Assembly: GCF_014701095.1 (NCBI RefSeq)
Contig: NZ_AP023439.1
Coordinates: 7,428,001-7,492,000, forward strand
DNA: 64,000 nucleotides
Origin: Streptomyces tuirus
GTDB lineage: Bacteria > Actinomycetota > Actinomycetes > Streptomycetales > Streptomycetaceae
Direction: 5' to 3'
Part shown: in pieces, positions 18,034 to 26,916 of the stretch
Numbering within the stretch: the stretch's first letter is position 1
How the letters are laid out: each line of letters starts with the position of its first letter
Notes under the pieces: generated by a model
Told to the model about the DNA's origin: nothing
Databases searched by the model: none
Seen by the model: the letters and a program-made list of their open reading frames with translations, nothing else
Program-made: the position numbers and the translations under genes

Positions 18034-19122
18034 ATGACCCCAGCAACGACCGAGGCGCCGCGGCGGCGCGACACCCCCCAGGACTCGGCACCCACGCCGG
18101 TCATCTCCGTACGCGCACTGTGGAAGGTGTTCGGGCCGAAGGCGGCCCACGTACCCGGATCCGAGGAGCTGCGGGGACTCACCCGGCGCGAACTGATGGA
18201 CCGCACCGGATGTACGGCCGCCGTGCGCGACGTGCACTTCGACGTCGCACCCGGCGAGGTGTTCGTCGTGATGGGTCTGTCCGGCTCCGGCAAGTCCACG
18301 CTGGTGCGCTGTCTGACCCGGCTCATCGAACCCACCGCCGGCGAGATCCTCTTCGAGGGCGAGGACATCCGCGACGCGGACGCGAGCCGCCTGCGCGAAC
18401 TGCGCCGCAGCAAGTTCTCCATGGTCTTCCAGCACTTCGGGCTGCTGCCGCACCGCCGGGTCGTCGACAACGTGGCCTTCGGCCTGGAGATCCGCGGCAT
18501 GAGCAGAGCCGAGCGCACCAAGCGCGCCCTGGAGGTCGTCGAACTCGTCGGCCTGTCCGGGTACGAGAACTCCTACCCCGACCAGCTCTCCGGCGGCATG
18601 CAGCAGCGTGTGGGCCTCGCCCGCGCCCTGGCCGGCGACCCCGACGTCCTCCTCTTCGACGAACCCTTCTCGGCGCTCGACCCGCTGATCCGCCGGGACA
18701 TGCAGAACGAGGTCGTCCGGCTGCACCGCGAGGTCGGCAAGACGATGGTGTTCATCACCCACGACCTGTCCGAGGCACTGCGTTTGGGCGACCGCATCCT
18801 CATCATGCGCGACGGCAAGACGGTCCAGTGCGGCACCGGCGACGAACTGGTCGGCGCCCCCGCGGACGACTACGTACGGGACTTCGTCAGGGACGTGCCC
18901 CGCGGTGACGTGCTGACCCTGCGGTGGATCATGCGCCCCGCGGAGCCGGACGACCCCCTGGACGGTCCCGAACTCGGCCCGGACGTCGTGGTGAAGGAGG
19001 CCACGCGAGCGGTGCTCGCGGCCGACAAGCCGGTCAAAGTCGTCGAGAACGGCAAGCTGCTCGGCATCGTCGGCGACGACGAGATCCTCGCGGTGGTCGC
19101 CGGGCAGGAAGGCGACGCGTGA
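18034..19122 (+). CDS. proV: Glycine betaine/proline ABC transporter ATP-binding protein
   Basis: 362-residue ABC ATPase of the ProV/OpuAA class. Walker A is GLSGSGKST, the Q-loop is MVFQHFGLLPHR, the signature is LSGGMQQRVGLARA, Walker B is DVLLFDEPFSALD, and the switch His is in ITHDLSEAL. The N-terminal FGPKAAHVPGSEELRG segment between strand 1 and the Walker A is typical for ProV. The C-terminal ~70 residues resemble a reduced CBS-like region. ATG 18034 follows AAAGAGG. Its stop overlaps the permease start (TGATG). Confidence 0.92.
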   Translation: MTPATTEAPRRRDTPQDSAPTPVISVRALWKVFGPKAAHVPGSEELRGLTRRELMDRTGCTAAVRDVHFDVAPGEVFVVMGLSGSGKSTLVRCLTRLIEPTAGEILFEGEDIRDADASRLRELRRSKFSMVFQHFGLLPHRRVVDNVAFGLEIRGMSRAERTKRALEVVELVGLSGYENSYPDQLSGGMQQRVGLARALAGDPDVLLFDEPFSALDPLIRRDMQNEVVRLHREVGKTMVFITHDLSEALRLGDRILIMRDGKTVQCGTGDELVGAPADDYVRDFVRDVPRGDVLTLRWIMRPAEPDDPLDGPELGPDVVVKEATRAVLAADKPVKVVENGKLLGIVGDDEILAVVAGQEGDA

Positions 19123-21131
19123 TGACCGTCGCCGTGCAGAAGGCCGGGAGGCCGGAGAGAACCGGGACCGAGGAGCCGCCCGCTCCCGCCCGGCGGGCGC
19201 GCACGGTCAGCCGCTCGATGATCGTGGCCGCGATCCTGGTCGTCTGGCTCGCCCTCTTCGCCGTGCTGCGCGGCAAGCAGACCCTGTCCCTCGCCGCGGC
19301 CGATCTGACCGACCTGCACCGGTGGTTCAACGACGTCAACGACTCCATCGGGGCGAACCGCAACTCCAACCCGCTCTTCCTCTACTTCTTCAACGAGATC
19401 CGCCTGGTCATCGACTCCCTGGTGACCTTCGTCCAGGAGCTGATCTCGCAGCCGGCCGCGGGCCGCCCGGTTCCGCAGATCGGCTGGCTCGGTGTCGTGG
19501 GCATCGTCGGCTACGTCTCCTGGGCCGTGGGCAACTGGCGGGTCGCGCTGCTGACCGTCGCCGGCTTCACCTTCCTCGGCCTCCAGGGCCTCTGGCAGGA
19601 AAGCATGGACACGCTGGCGCTGACCCTCTCCGCGGTGTTCGTGGCACTGCTGTTCGCCCTTCCCCTGGGCGTGTGGGCCGGGCTGTCCGACCGGGTCAAC
19701 CGGATCATGACGCCGTTCCTGGACTTCATGCAGACGATGCCCACCTTCGTCTATCTGGCGCCCCTGACCCTGTTCTTCCTGATCGGCCCGGCCTCCGCCA
19801 CCATCGCCACGGCGATCTACGCGGCACCACCCGCGATCCGCATCACCGCCCACGCCATCCGGTCGGTGCCCGAGACCACCGTGGAGGCGGCGGACTCGAT
19901 GGGCGCGACGCGGCGTCAGGCGCTGCTGAAGGTCCTGCTTCCGATGTCCCAGCGCACCGTGGTGATGGGCGTCAACCAGACCATCATGGCCGCCCTGGCC
20001 ATGGTGACCATCGCGGCCCTGATCAACGCGCCCGGCCTCGGAGCGACCGTCGTCCAGGCCCTGCAGTCGCTGGACGTCGGCACGGCCTTCAACGCCGGAC
20101 TCGCCATCGTCGTCCTGGCCATCGTGCTGGACCGGGTCACCACCGCCGCGAGCGGACGGGCCGACTCGGCCCGGGGCTCGGACAGTTCCTTCCTCAAGTG
20201 GCGGCGGCAGCTCATGGTGGCCGGGGGAGTGATGGCCGCGGTCCTGGTGTACCTGTCGCACACGTATCTGTGGGCGGCCGAGTTCCCCGGCGAGGGCAGC
20301 ACCGGAAGCACCATCGCCAGGGCGGCGACCGATGTGACCACCTGGGCACAGGACAACCTGTCGGGACTGACCAACGCCTTCCGGGACATCCTCACCACCG
20401 GCCTGCTCAACCCCTTCCAGACCGTGCTGACGGACTCCCCGTGGTGGCTCGTGGGCGCCGCCCTCGCCGCGCTCGGCACGGTGCTCGGCGGATGGCGTGC
20501 CGGGCTCACCACCGCCGTGTGCGTGGGCCTGCTCATCGGCACCGGTGTGTGGTCGGACGCCATGACGACCCTGGCGTCCACCGCGGTGGCGACCGTGCTC
20601 GTGATGCTGCTCGGCGTCGTCCTCGGGGTGTGGATGGGCCGCAGCGCGCTCGTCGACCGGCTGCTCAGGCCCACGCTGGACGCGGCGCAGGTCATGCCGC
20701 CGTTCGTCTATCTCGTGCCGTTCCTCGCGCTGTTCGGCGCGACACGGTTCACGGCCATCGTCGCGGCGATCGTCTACGCGGCGCCCGTCGCGATCAAAAT
20801 CATCGCCGACGGGGTGCGGGCCGTGCCCGGGACCACCGTCGAAGCGGCGATGTCCACCGGATGCAACACCTGGCAGATCATCACCAAGGTCCAGCTGCCC
20901 ATGTCACGCGGAGCCCTGACCCTCGCGACCAACCAGGGCCTGATCTACGTGCTCTCGATGGTCGTGGTGGGCGGCCTGGTGGGAGCGGGCGCCCTCGGCT
21001 ACGACGTCGTGGCCGGGTTCTCGCAGGGCCAGCTGTACGGCAAGGGACTGGCGGCCGGACTCGCCATCGTCCTGCTCGGAGTCATGTTCGACCGGATCAC
21101 TCAGGCAGCGGCTCGCCGCGCCGGGGCATAA
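19122..21131 (+). CDS. proW: Fused double permease of the glycine betaine ABC transporter
   Basis: 669 residues carrying two complete BPD-transporter permease domains in tandem. The first (about residues 160-350) has TVEAADSMGATRRQALLKVLLP as its EAA loop, and the second (about 480-665) has TVEAAMSTGCNTWQIITKVQLP. Each repeat has ~5 membrane helices and there are extra N-terminal helices (MIVAAILVVWLALFAVL, VPQIGWLGVVGIVGYVSW). Typical ProW has a single ~300-aa permease that homodimerises; here both half-sites are in one chain, as in several Streptomyces betaine systems. Coupled to proV by TGATG overlap; proX follows after 13 bp. Confidence 0.9.
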   Translation: MTVAVQKAGRPERTGTEEPPAPARRARTVSRSMIVAAILVVWLALFAVLRGKQTLSLAAADLTDLHRWFNDVNDSIGANRNSNPLFLYFFNEIRLVIDSLVTFVQELISQPAAGRPVPQIGWLGVVGIVGYVSWAVGNWRVALLTVAGFTFLGLQGLWQESMDTLALTLSAVFVALLFALPLGVWAGLSDRVNRIMTPFLDFMQTMPTFVYLAPLTLFFLIGPASATIATAIYAAPPAIRITAHAIRSVPETTVEAADSMGATRRQALLKVLLPMSQRTVVMGVNQTIMAALAMVTIAALINAPGLGATVVQALQSLDVGTAFNAGLAIVVLAIVLDRVTTAASGRADSARGSDSSFLKWRRQLMVAGGVMAAVLVYLSHTYLWAAEFPGEGSTGSTIARAATDVTTWAQDNLSGLTNAFRDILTTGLLNPFQTVLTDSPWWLVGAALAALGTVLGGWRAGLTTAVCVGLLIGTGVWSDAMTTLASTAVATVLVMLLGVVLGVWMGRSALVDRLLRPTLDAAQVMPPFVYLVPFLALFGATRFTAIVAAIVYAAPVAIKIIADGVRAVPGTTVEAAMSTGCNTWQIITKVQLPMSRGALTLATNQGLIYVLSMVVVGGLVGAGALGYDVVAGFSQGQLYGKGLAAGLAIVLLGVMFDRITQAAARRAGA

Positions 21132-21144
21132 GGAGCACCTCACC

Positions 21145-22107
21145 ATGGCACGACACTGGAGAGCCGGCGCGGCCGGCCTGGCCGTCCTCGGCCTCACCCT
21201 CACGGCTTGCGGGGGCGCGAAGGTCGGCGACGACAGCGCGGCCGGCTCGGGCAGCTCGGGCACATGCGGAACCTTCAACCTCGCGATCAACCCGTGGGTG
21301 GGCTACGAGGCGAACGCGGCGGTCCTCGCCTACGTCGCCGAACACGACCTCGGCTGCAAGGTCGAGCAGAAGGACCTCAAGGAGGAGATCGCCTGGCAGG
21401 GCTTCGGCACGGGTGAGGTCGACGCCGTCGTGGAGAACTGGGGCCACGACGACCTGAAGAAGAAGTACATCACCGAACAGAAGACGGCCGTCGAGGCCGG
21501 TCCGACCGGCAACAAGGGCCTCATCGGCTGGTACGTGCCGCCGTGGCTGGCCAAGGCGCACCCCGACATCACCGACTGGAAGAACCTCGACAAATACGCG
21601 TCGAAGTTCAAGACCTCGGAGTCGGGCGGCAAGGGCCAGCTCCTCGACGGCGACCCCTCGTACGTCACCAACGACGAGGCCCTCGTCAAGAATCTCAAGC
21701 TGGACTTCAAGGTGGTGTACGCGGGCAGCGAGACCGCGCTTATCCAGGCGTACCGCAATGCAGAGAAGAACAAGGAATGGGTGATCGGCTACTTCTACGA
21801 GCCGCAGTGGTTCCTGTCCGAGGTGCCGCTGAAGAAGGTCAGCCTCCCCGAGTACAAGGAGGGCTGCGACGCCGACGCGGAGAAGGTCGCCTGCGACTAC
21901 CCCGTGTACGAACTCGACAAGATCGTCAGCGCGAAGTTCGCCAAGTCCGGCAGCCCCGCCTATGACCTGGTGAAGAACTTCACCTGGACCAACGACGACC
22001 AGAACACCGTGGCCAAGTACATCGCGGTGGACAAGATGGCGCCCGAGGCCGCGGCGAAGAAGTGGGTCGAGGCCAACCGCGACAAGGTCGACGCCTGGAT
22101 CAATTGA
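21145..22107 (+). CDS. proX: Glycine betaine-binding lipoprotein
   Basis: 320-residue substrate-binding lipoprotein. The signal ends in lipobox LTAC (Cys22). The mature domain is of the OpuAC/ProX type: INPWVGYEANAAVLAYV, EIAWQGFGTGEVDAVVENWG, and aromatic residues (YFYEPQWFLSE) suited to the quaternary-ammonium cage. ATG 21145 follows AAGGAG. The final codons read AATTGA and merge directly into the IS200/IS605 end, so the stop codon may belong to the inserted element; the C-terminus (DAWIN) may therefore be slightly altered (inference). Confidence 0.9.
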   Translation: MARHWRAGAAGLAVLGLTLTACGGAKVGDDSAAGSGSSGTCGTFNLAINPWVGYEANAAVLAYVAEHDLGCKVEQKDLKEEIAWQGFGTGEVDAVVENWGHDDLKKKYITEQKTAVEAGPTGNKGLIGWYVPPWLAKAHPDITDWKNLDKYASKFKTSESGGKGQLLDGDPSYVTNDEALVKNLKLDFKVVYAGSETALIQAYRNAEKNKEWVIGYFYEPQWFLSEVPLKKVSLPEYKEGCDADAEKVACDYPVYELDKIVSAKFAKSGSPAYDLVKNFTWTNDDQNTVAKYIAVDKMAPEAAAKKWVEANRDKVDAWIN

Positions 22108-22112
22108 CTTGC

Positions 22113-22132
22113 TCCTCGGGCTGAAGCCCGAG
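22113..22132 (-). repeat. Subterminal hairpin of the IS element / guide-RNA region
   Basis: Inverted repeat CCTCGGGCT-GA-AGCCCGAGG near the tnpB 3' end. In IS605 elements such hairpins mark the element end and form the terminal stem of the TnpB guide RNA. Confidence 0.65.
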
Positions 22133-22165
22133 GATTCTGGCCTTCCCTAACCGGTTGCTGTGCCG

Positions 22166-23389
22166 CTACGCGGCACGGTTTCCGGTAGGGAATCCGTGGC
22201 TTCCTGCTTCTTCGCGCTGTGCCGGGATTTCTCCTGGTCTCACCGGCGCTCCGCAGGCCGATACCGCCAGTCCGGCGGCCGTCTTCACATTGATCGCGGC
22301 GTTGGTGTCCCGGTCGTGGACGGTGCCGCAGGCGGTACAGGTCCATTCCCGCACGTTCAGGGGTTTGGGTCCGTCCTTCACACCACAGGTCGAGCAGGTC
22401 TGGGACGTCGGTTCGAACCGGCCGATCCTGACCAGGGTGCGGCCGTACCGTTCCGCTTTGTACTCCAGCATGCTGATGAACGATGACCATCCGGCGTCGT
22501 GCACGGACTTGGCCAGCCTCGTACGGGCCAGTCCCGCCACCGACAGGTCCTCCACGGCGATCCCTTGGTTCTCGGAGATCAGCTTCGTGGAGAGCTGGTG
22601 GTGGAACTCACGGCGCGCGTCGGCGACCTTGGCGTGGGCGCGGGCGGCCTTCAGGCGGGCCTTGTCCCGGTTCTTGGACCCCTTCTGCTTGCGGGACAGT
22701 TCCTTTTGGGCCTTCTTGACTTTCTTCTCCGCGCGCCGCAGGAAGCGCGGGGAGTCGATCTTCGTGCCGTCGGAGAGGACCGCGAAGTGGGTCAGGCCGA
22801 GATCGATGCCGATGGTGCGGTCGTTCTCCGGCATCTGTGCCGCGTCGGCGTCCGGGTCGGTGTCGATGACGAAGGAGGCGAAATATCTGCCGGCCGCGTC
22901 CTTGACGACGGTGACGGAGGTGGGCGTGGCGGGCAGGGTGCGGGACCATTTCACCTTCACCGCGCCGATCTTCGGCAGGCTCAGACGGCCACGGTCGGTG
23001 ATGCTCCAGCGGGCGTTGGCAGTGAAACGGATCGACTGTCGGGCGTCCTTGCGCGACTTGAAACGGGGCGGGCCCAGTTTCGGTCCTTTACGGGCGCCCT
23101 TGAGGGAGGCGAAGAAGTTCTTGTAGGCGGCCTCGGCGTCCCGCAGGGACTGCTGGAGGACGACGGCGGACACCTCGCCCAGCCAGGACCGTTCCGCTGT
23201 CCGCTTCGCCTCGGTGATCAGCTTCCGGGACAGATGGCCGGCCGTCGGGAACGGCTGTGCGGACCTTCGGGCGTCTTCGCGGGCGCGGACCGCGTCGTTG
23301 AACACGACACGGGCGCACCCGAACGCCTTCGCCAACGCAGTCTGCTGGCCGGTGTCCGGGTACACGCGGAAGCTGTACCTGAGCTGCAT
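22166..23389 (-). CDS. tnpB: TnpB, RNA-guided nuclease of the IS605 family
   Basis: 407-residue TnpB with all functional residues present: N-terminal MQLRYSFRVYPDTGQQ; RuvC-like Asp in TIGIDLGLTHFAVLSDG; Glu in IAVEDLSVAGL; zinc finger CSTC ... CTAC; final Asp in DRDTNAAINV. ATG 23389 is the family start; upstream codons in frame overlap tnpA. The gene's 3' end and adjacent element end would encode the guide (omega) RNA, with the guide segment reading out into the 3' end of proX. Intact, so potentially active. Confidence 0.9.
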   Translation of the reverse strand: MQLRYSFRVYPDTGQQTALAKAFGCARVVFNDAVRAREDARRSAQPFPTAGHLSRKLITEAKRTAERSWLGEVSAVVLQQSLRDAEAAYKNFFASLKGARKGPKLGPPRFKSRKDARQSIRFTANARWSITDRGRLSLPKIGAVKVKWSRTLPATPTSVTVVKDAAGRYFASFVIDTDPDADAAQMPENDRTIGIDLGLTHFAVLSDGTKIDSPRFLRRAEKKVKKAQKELSRKQKGSKNRDKARLKAARAHAKVADARREFHHQLSTKLISENQGIAVEDLSVAGLARTRLAKSVHDAGWSSFISMLEYKAERYGRTLVRIGRFEPTSQTCSTCGVKDGPKPLNVREWTCTACGTVHDRDTNAAINVKTAAGLAVSACGAPVRPGEIPAQREEAGSHGFPTGNRAA

Positions 23390-23414
23390 GATCGTCACCC
23401 TACGTGCTCGGGTT

Positions 23415-23831
23415 ATGGGTGAGATGCAGGAGATCAGAACTGGTCGCCACTGTGCTTTCGTGATGCATGTGTACTCGGTCTTCGTGACCAAGTTCCGGCA
23501 CAAAGTCTTCACCGATGCCCACTTGAGGCGGATGGAGGAGATCATGCGGTCGGTGTGTACGGACTTCGAGTGCGACCTGGTGGAGTTCAACGGGGAGGCC
23601 AATCACGTCCACCTGCTGGTGAACTTTCCGCCCAAGGTCGCCGTGACCAAGCTGGTCAACTCCCTCAAGGGCGTCTCGTCCCGCGGCCTCCGTCAGGAGT
23701 TCCCCGACCTGGTGCGCCATTACTGGCGGGCCAACAAGCTCTGGTCCGCGTCCTACTTCGTCGGAACCGGCGGCGGTGCCGAGCTCTCCGTGGTCAGGCA
23801 GTACATCGAACAGCAGAACCGGCCGGTGTGA
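23415..23831 (+). CDS. tnpA: TnpA, HUH (Y1) transposase of the IS200/IS605 family
   Basis: 138-residue Y1 transposase. The HUH motif is HVHLLVNF in GEANHVHLLV, and the catalytic Tyr lies in the C-terminal helix VVRQYIEQQ. Core strands YSVFVTKFRHKVF and KGVSSRGLRQEFP match the family. Start ATG 23415, with ATG 23424 an alternative. It is divergent from tnpB with only 25 bp between starts, so their promoters overlap the opposite genes. Appears intact. Confidence 0.88.
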   Translation: MGEMQEIRTGRHCAFVMHVYSVFVTKFRHKVFTDAHLRRMEEIMRSVCTDFECDLVEFNGEANHVHLLVNFPPKVAVTKLVNSLKGVSSRGLRQEFPDLVRHYWRANKLWSASYFVGTGGGAELSVVRQYIEQQNRPV

Positions 23832-24032
23832 GCACCGCCCGGCTCCGCCGGGAGAAGCCCTCCCGGCGCTCCGCGCCGCGGGCGAAGAACCGCGGTGTCC
23901 GGCGCCGCCGGACCAGATGCGGCGACGCTCCGCGTCGACACCACCAGATTCGCTTCACCACCGGCCTGAAGACCGATGCACTGCGAATGAATTCCGGGAG
24001 CGCGCGGGAACGCCCGTGTGAGTCCGGCCGCG

Positions 24033-24078
24033 GAGGCCCGGCAGGCTGTGTCGTCAGCCTGCCGGGCCTCGTCGTTTT
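24033..24078 (+). terminator. Strong terminator, probably of the betB-proVWX operon
   Basis: A perfect 15-bp stem (GAGGCCCGGCAGGCT / AGCCTGCCGGGCCTC) with an 8-base loop, then GTCGTTTT. It is now downstream of the IS element and most likely terminated proX before the insertion. Confidence 0.8.
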
Positions 24079-24130
24079 GCGCTGGTACCTCCCCGTCGCG
24101 GCCAGGTGATTTTCCGGCGTCGCGGACCTC

Positions 24131-24197
24131 TTGACACGCCGATGCACGGCGGGCACATTGAGTTGCGCAACCTGAACCCTGTTGCGTAGACAGCAAC
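24131..24197 (+). promoter_or_regulatory. Promoter and tandem operators of the dimethylglycine/sarcosine operon
   Basis: TTGACA (24131-24136), 17 bases, CACATT (24154-24159), then GTTGCGCAACCTGAACC (24162-24178) and GTTGCGTAGACAGCAAC (24181-24197), starts 19 bp apart. Clean example of the island architecture. Confidence 0.78.
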
Positions 24198-24227
24198 TGG
24201 ATCGCTTTCAACGTCGGAGGTGCGGCG

Positions 24228-26666
24228 ATGGCGGGACCCCGGGTGGTCATCATCGGAGCGGGCGTCGTGGGGGCGGCGCTCGCCGACGAGATCTCCGCGC
24301 GCGGCTGGACCGAAGTGACCGTGGTCGACCAGGGCCCACTGCCCGCCACCGGGGGCTCCTCGTCGCACGCCCCGGGCCTGGTCTTCCAGACCAACGCCTC
24401 CAAGACCATGACCGAGATGGCCCGTTACACCGTCGAGAAGCTGTGCTCACTGGACGTCGACGGGCAGCCCTGCTTCCTCCAGGTCGGCGGCCTGGAGGTG
24501 GCCACCGGCCCGGAGCGCGTCACCGAACTCCAGCGACGCCACGGCTGGCTCGCCTCCTGGGGCATCGAGTCCCGGCTGCTGACCACCGAGGAGTGCGTCG
24601 CACAGCACCCGCTCGTCAACCCGGACAAGGTCCTCGCCGGCCTCCACGTGCCGACGGACGGCCTCGCCAAGGCGGTCCTCGCCGTCGAGGCGCAGATCCG
24701 CCGGGCCACCGAGCGCGGCGTCAGCTTCCTCGCCCGCCACGAAGTCCTCGACATCCGGCAGGCCGAGGGCGAGGTGACCGGCGTCCTCACCGACCAGGGC
24801 GAGATCCCCGCCGACATCGTCGTGTGCTGCGCGGGCATCTGGGGCCCGAAGATCGCCCGCATGGCCGGCATGAACCTCCCGCTCACCCCGCTTGCCCACC
24901 AGCTCGCCTGGACGGGCCCGGTCCCCGCCCTGGCCGGGCAGACGCAGGAGGCGGTCCGCCCGATCCTGCGCCACCAGGACGCCGACCTCTACTACCGCGA
25001 CCGCTTCGACGGCCTGGGCATCGGCTACTACGGCCACCGCCCCATGCCGGTCTCCGCCGACGACATCCTCTCCGTGGACGAGTCCGACGAGATGCCCTCC
25101 GTCCTGAAGTTCACCGAGGAGGACTTCGAGGAGGCCTGGACCGAGACGCAGTCACTGCTCCCGGCGACGAAGGACGCCAAGGTCGAGGAAGGCATCAACG
25201 GCCTGTTCTCCTTCACCACCGACGGCCTGCCCCTGCTCGGCGAATCCCCGGACGTCAAGGGCTTCTGGGTCGCCGAGGCCGTCTGGGTCACGCACTCCGC
25301 CGGCGTCGGGAAGGCCATGGCCGAATGGCTCGTCGACGGCTACTGCTCCTCCTTCGACCTGCACGAGTGCGACGTCAACCGCTTTGAACCGCACCAGCTC
25401 TCACCGGAGTACGTACTGGCCCGCGACTGCCAGAACTTCGTCGAGGTCTACGACATCCTGCACCCGCTGCAACCGTCCGGGGACCCCCGCCCGATCCGCA
25501 CCAGCCCGTTCCAGACCCGCCAGCGGGAACTGGGCGCCTTCTTCCTGGAGGCGAACGGCTGGGAACGCCCGCAGTGGTACGAGGCCAACGCGGGCCTGGT
25601 CGAGGGCCGTTCCATCGTCACCCCCAACGACTGGGCCGCGAAGTACTGGTCGCCCATCGTCGCCGCCGAGGCCCAGACCACCCGCGAGACCGTCGCGATG
25701 TACGACATGACGGCCCTCAAGCGGCTGGAGGTCAGCGGGCGCGGCGCCGGCGCGTTCCTGGAGCGGCTGTGCACCGGCAAGGTCGCCAAGTCCGTGGGCT
25801 CGGTGACGTACACGCTGCTCCTCGACCACGACGGCGGTATCCGCAGCGACGTCACCGTCGCCCGGCTGGCCCCCGACCTCTTCCAGGTCGGCGCCAACGG
25901 CAACCTGGACCTCGACTGGTTCACCCGCCACCTCCCCGTCGACGGCACGGTCCAGGTCCGCGACATCACCCCCGGCACCTGCTGCATCGGTCTGTGGGGA
26001 CCGCGCGCCCGCGACGTCCTCCAGCCGCTCACCGACGCGGACTTCTCGGCGACCGGCCTGAAGTACTTCCGCGCCCAGCGCGCCCACATCGGCTCCGTGC
26101 CCGTCACCGCGATGCGCCTGTCGTACGTCGGTGAGCTCGGCTGGGAGCTGTACACCACCGCCGACCTGGGGCAGAAGCTGTGGGACACGCTGTGGCAGGC
26201 GGCCGAGCCGCTGGGCGGCATCGCGGCCGGGCGGGGCGCCTTCAACAGCCTCCGGCTGGAGAAGGGCTACCGGTCCTTCGGCACGGACATGACGTACGAA
26301 CACGATCCGTACGAGGCCGGTGTCGGCTTCGCCGTGAAGCTCGACAAGGACGACTTCGTGGGGAAGGCGGCGTTGGAGCGGCGCAAGTCCGAGGTCCGGC
26401 GGAAGCTGACCTGTCTCACGATCGACGACCCGAAGGCCGTCGTCATGGGCAAGGAGCCGGTGTACGACGGGGACTGTGCGGTGGGGTACGTCACCAGTGC
26501 CGCTTACGGCTACACGATCGGCAAGGGCATTGCCTACGCGTGGCTGCCGGTGGAGCTTGCGGAGCCGGGGACCGTGGTGCACATCGGGTACTTCGATCAG
26601 TCCGTCGAGGCGGTTGTTGCTGAGGAGCCGTTGTTCGATCCGTCGATGTCCCGTCTTCGTGGGTGA
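24228..26666 (+). CDS. Dimethylglycine oxidase/dehydrogenase (FAD + folate domains)
   Basis: 812-residue two-part enzyme. The N-terminal ~420 residues are a DAO-type flavin domain (VVIIGAGVVGAALADEIS; GGSSSHAPGLVFQ, whose His is the likely covalent-flavin residue by comparison with Arthrobacter dimethylglycine oxidase). The C-terminal ~400 residues are a GcvT-like tetrahydrofolate-binding domain (YDMTALKRLEVSG, RLSYVGELGWELY, AFNSLRLEKGYRSFG). It demethylates dimethylglycine to sarcosine and passes the methyl carbon to tetrahydrofolate as methylene-THF. Length and layout match the Arthrobacter enzyme (~830 aa). ATG 24228 follows GGAGGTG. It heads the operon to soxG. Confidence 0.88.
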   Translation: MAGPRVVIIGAGVVGAALADEISARGWTEVTVVDQGPLPATGGSSSHAPGLVFQTNASKTMTEMARYTVEKLCSLDVDGQPCFLQVGGLEVATGPERVTELQRRHGWLASWGIESRLLTTEECVAQHPLVNPDKVLAGLHVPTDGLAKAVLAVEAQIRRATERGVSFLARHEVLDIRQAEGEVTGVLTDQGEIPADIVVCCAGIWGPKIARMAGMNLPLTPLAHQLAWTGPVPALAGQTQEAVRPILRHQDADLYYRDRFDGLGIGYYGHRPMPVSADDILSVDESDEMPSVLKFTEEDFEEAWTETQSLLPATKDAKVEEGINGLFSFTTDGLPLLGESPDVKGFWVAEAVWVTHSAGVGKAMAEWLVDGYCSSFDLHECDVNRFEPHQLSPEYVLARDCQNFVEVYDILHPLQPSGDPRPIRTSPFQTRQRELGAFFLEANGWERPQWYEANAGLVEGRSIVTPNDWAAKYWSPIVAAEAQTTRETVAMYDMTALKRLEVSGRGAGAFLERLCTGKVAKSVGSVTYTLLLDHDGGIRSDVTVARLAPDLFQVGANGNLDLDWFTRHLPVDGTVQVRDITPGTCCIGLWGPRARDVLQPLTDADFSATGLKYFRAQRAHIGSVPVTAMRLSYVGELGWELYTTADLGQKLWDTLWQAAEPLGGIAAGRGAFNSLRLEKGYRSFGTDMTYEHDPYEAGVGFAVKLDKDDFVGKAALERRKSEVRRKLTCLTIDDPKAVVMGKEPVYDGDCAVGYVTSAAYGYTIGKGIAYAWLPVELAEPGTVVHIGYFDQSVEAVVAEEPLFDPSMSRLRG

Positions 26667-26680
26667 GTTTTCGTCTGCGG

Positions 26681-26721
26681 GTGCGTCGTGGCTTGTCGCA
26701 CAGTTCCCCGCGCCCCCTGAA
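26681..26721 (+). repeat. Streptomyces-type intergenic repeat
   Basis: The stretch with core TCGTGGCTTGTCGCACAGTT followed by CCCCGCGCCCC matches a short motif I recognise as recurrent in Streptomyces intergenic regions. It lies between the dimethylglycine oxidase gene and the folD relic. Confidence 0.5.
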
Positions 26722-26760
26722 GGCCGTTCCACCACAGCCTCGTTGGAAGGAACCCACCCG

Positions 26761-26916
26761 GTGACTGCACAACTCCTCGACGGCCCCGGACTGATCACCA
26801 AGGACATGCCGCGCCCCGGCGCGGCCGTCCCCGACGTCGGCATCACCCGCACCGACCAGGGCCTGGTCGGGGACATCCACCCGGACGCCGCGGAGAGGAA
26901 CGCGAACGCCGTATGA
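26761..26916 (+). pseudogene. folD: folD relic: methylene-THF dehydrogenase with large internal deletion
   Basis: A 51-codon open frame begins MTAQLLDG, the usual FolD N-terminus, and jumps at once to ITKDMPRPGAAVPDVGITRT followed by DQGLVGDIHPD, which is the late NADP-domain segment of FolD. About 200 residues between are missing, as is the C-terminal NPGGVGPMT motif. The frame is still open, ends by overlapping the glyA start (ATGA), and keeps a GGAAGGAA site upstream. It cannot be an active enzyme but may still couple translation to glyA. Full-length FolD fits the pathway, converting methylene-THF to formyl-THF for PurU. Confidence 0.75.

Larger units (their letters stand above)
22108..24005. 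mobile_element. IS200/IS605-family insertion sequence (tnpA + tnpB)
   Basis: A self-contained element carrying a HUH transposase (tnpA, plus) and TnpB (minus), divergently arranged. The tnpB-side end is a subterminal hairpin CCTCGGGCTGAAGCCCGAGG (22113-22132) next to TTGAC, the pattern seen at the right ends of actinobacterial TnpB elements. The other end is less certain: structured GC-rich sequence continues past tnpA, with inverted ATTCGC (about 23948) and GCGAAT (about 23984) arms. It sits exactly between proX and that operon's terminator, so the terminator at 24033 is now 1.9 kb away. Outer boundaries are estimates, best on the left. Confidence 0.75.

Noticed and set aside
19322..21457. 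711-codon frame on the plus strand
   Set aside because: Shadow of the fused permease gene in the +1 frame, Arg/Gly/His-rich, no membrane pattern.
24100..24228. Glycine riboswitch upstream of the demethylase operon
   Set aside because: The leader between the promoter and ATG is only ~60 bases and is filled by operator boxes; no aptamer-like fold is possible.
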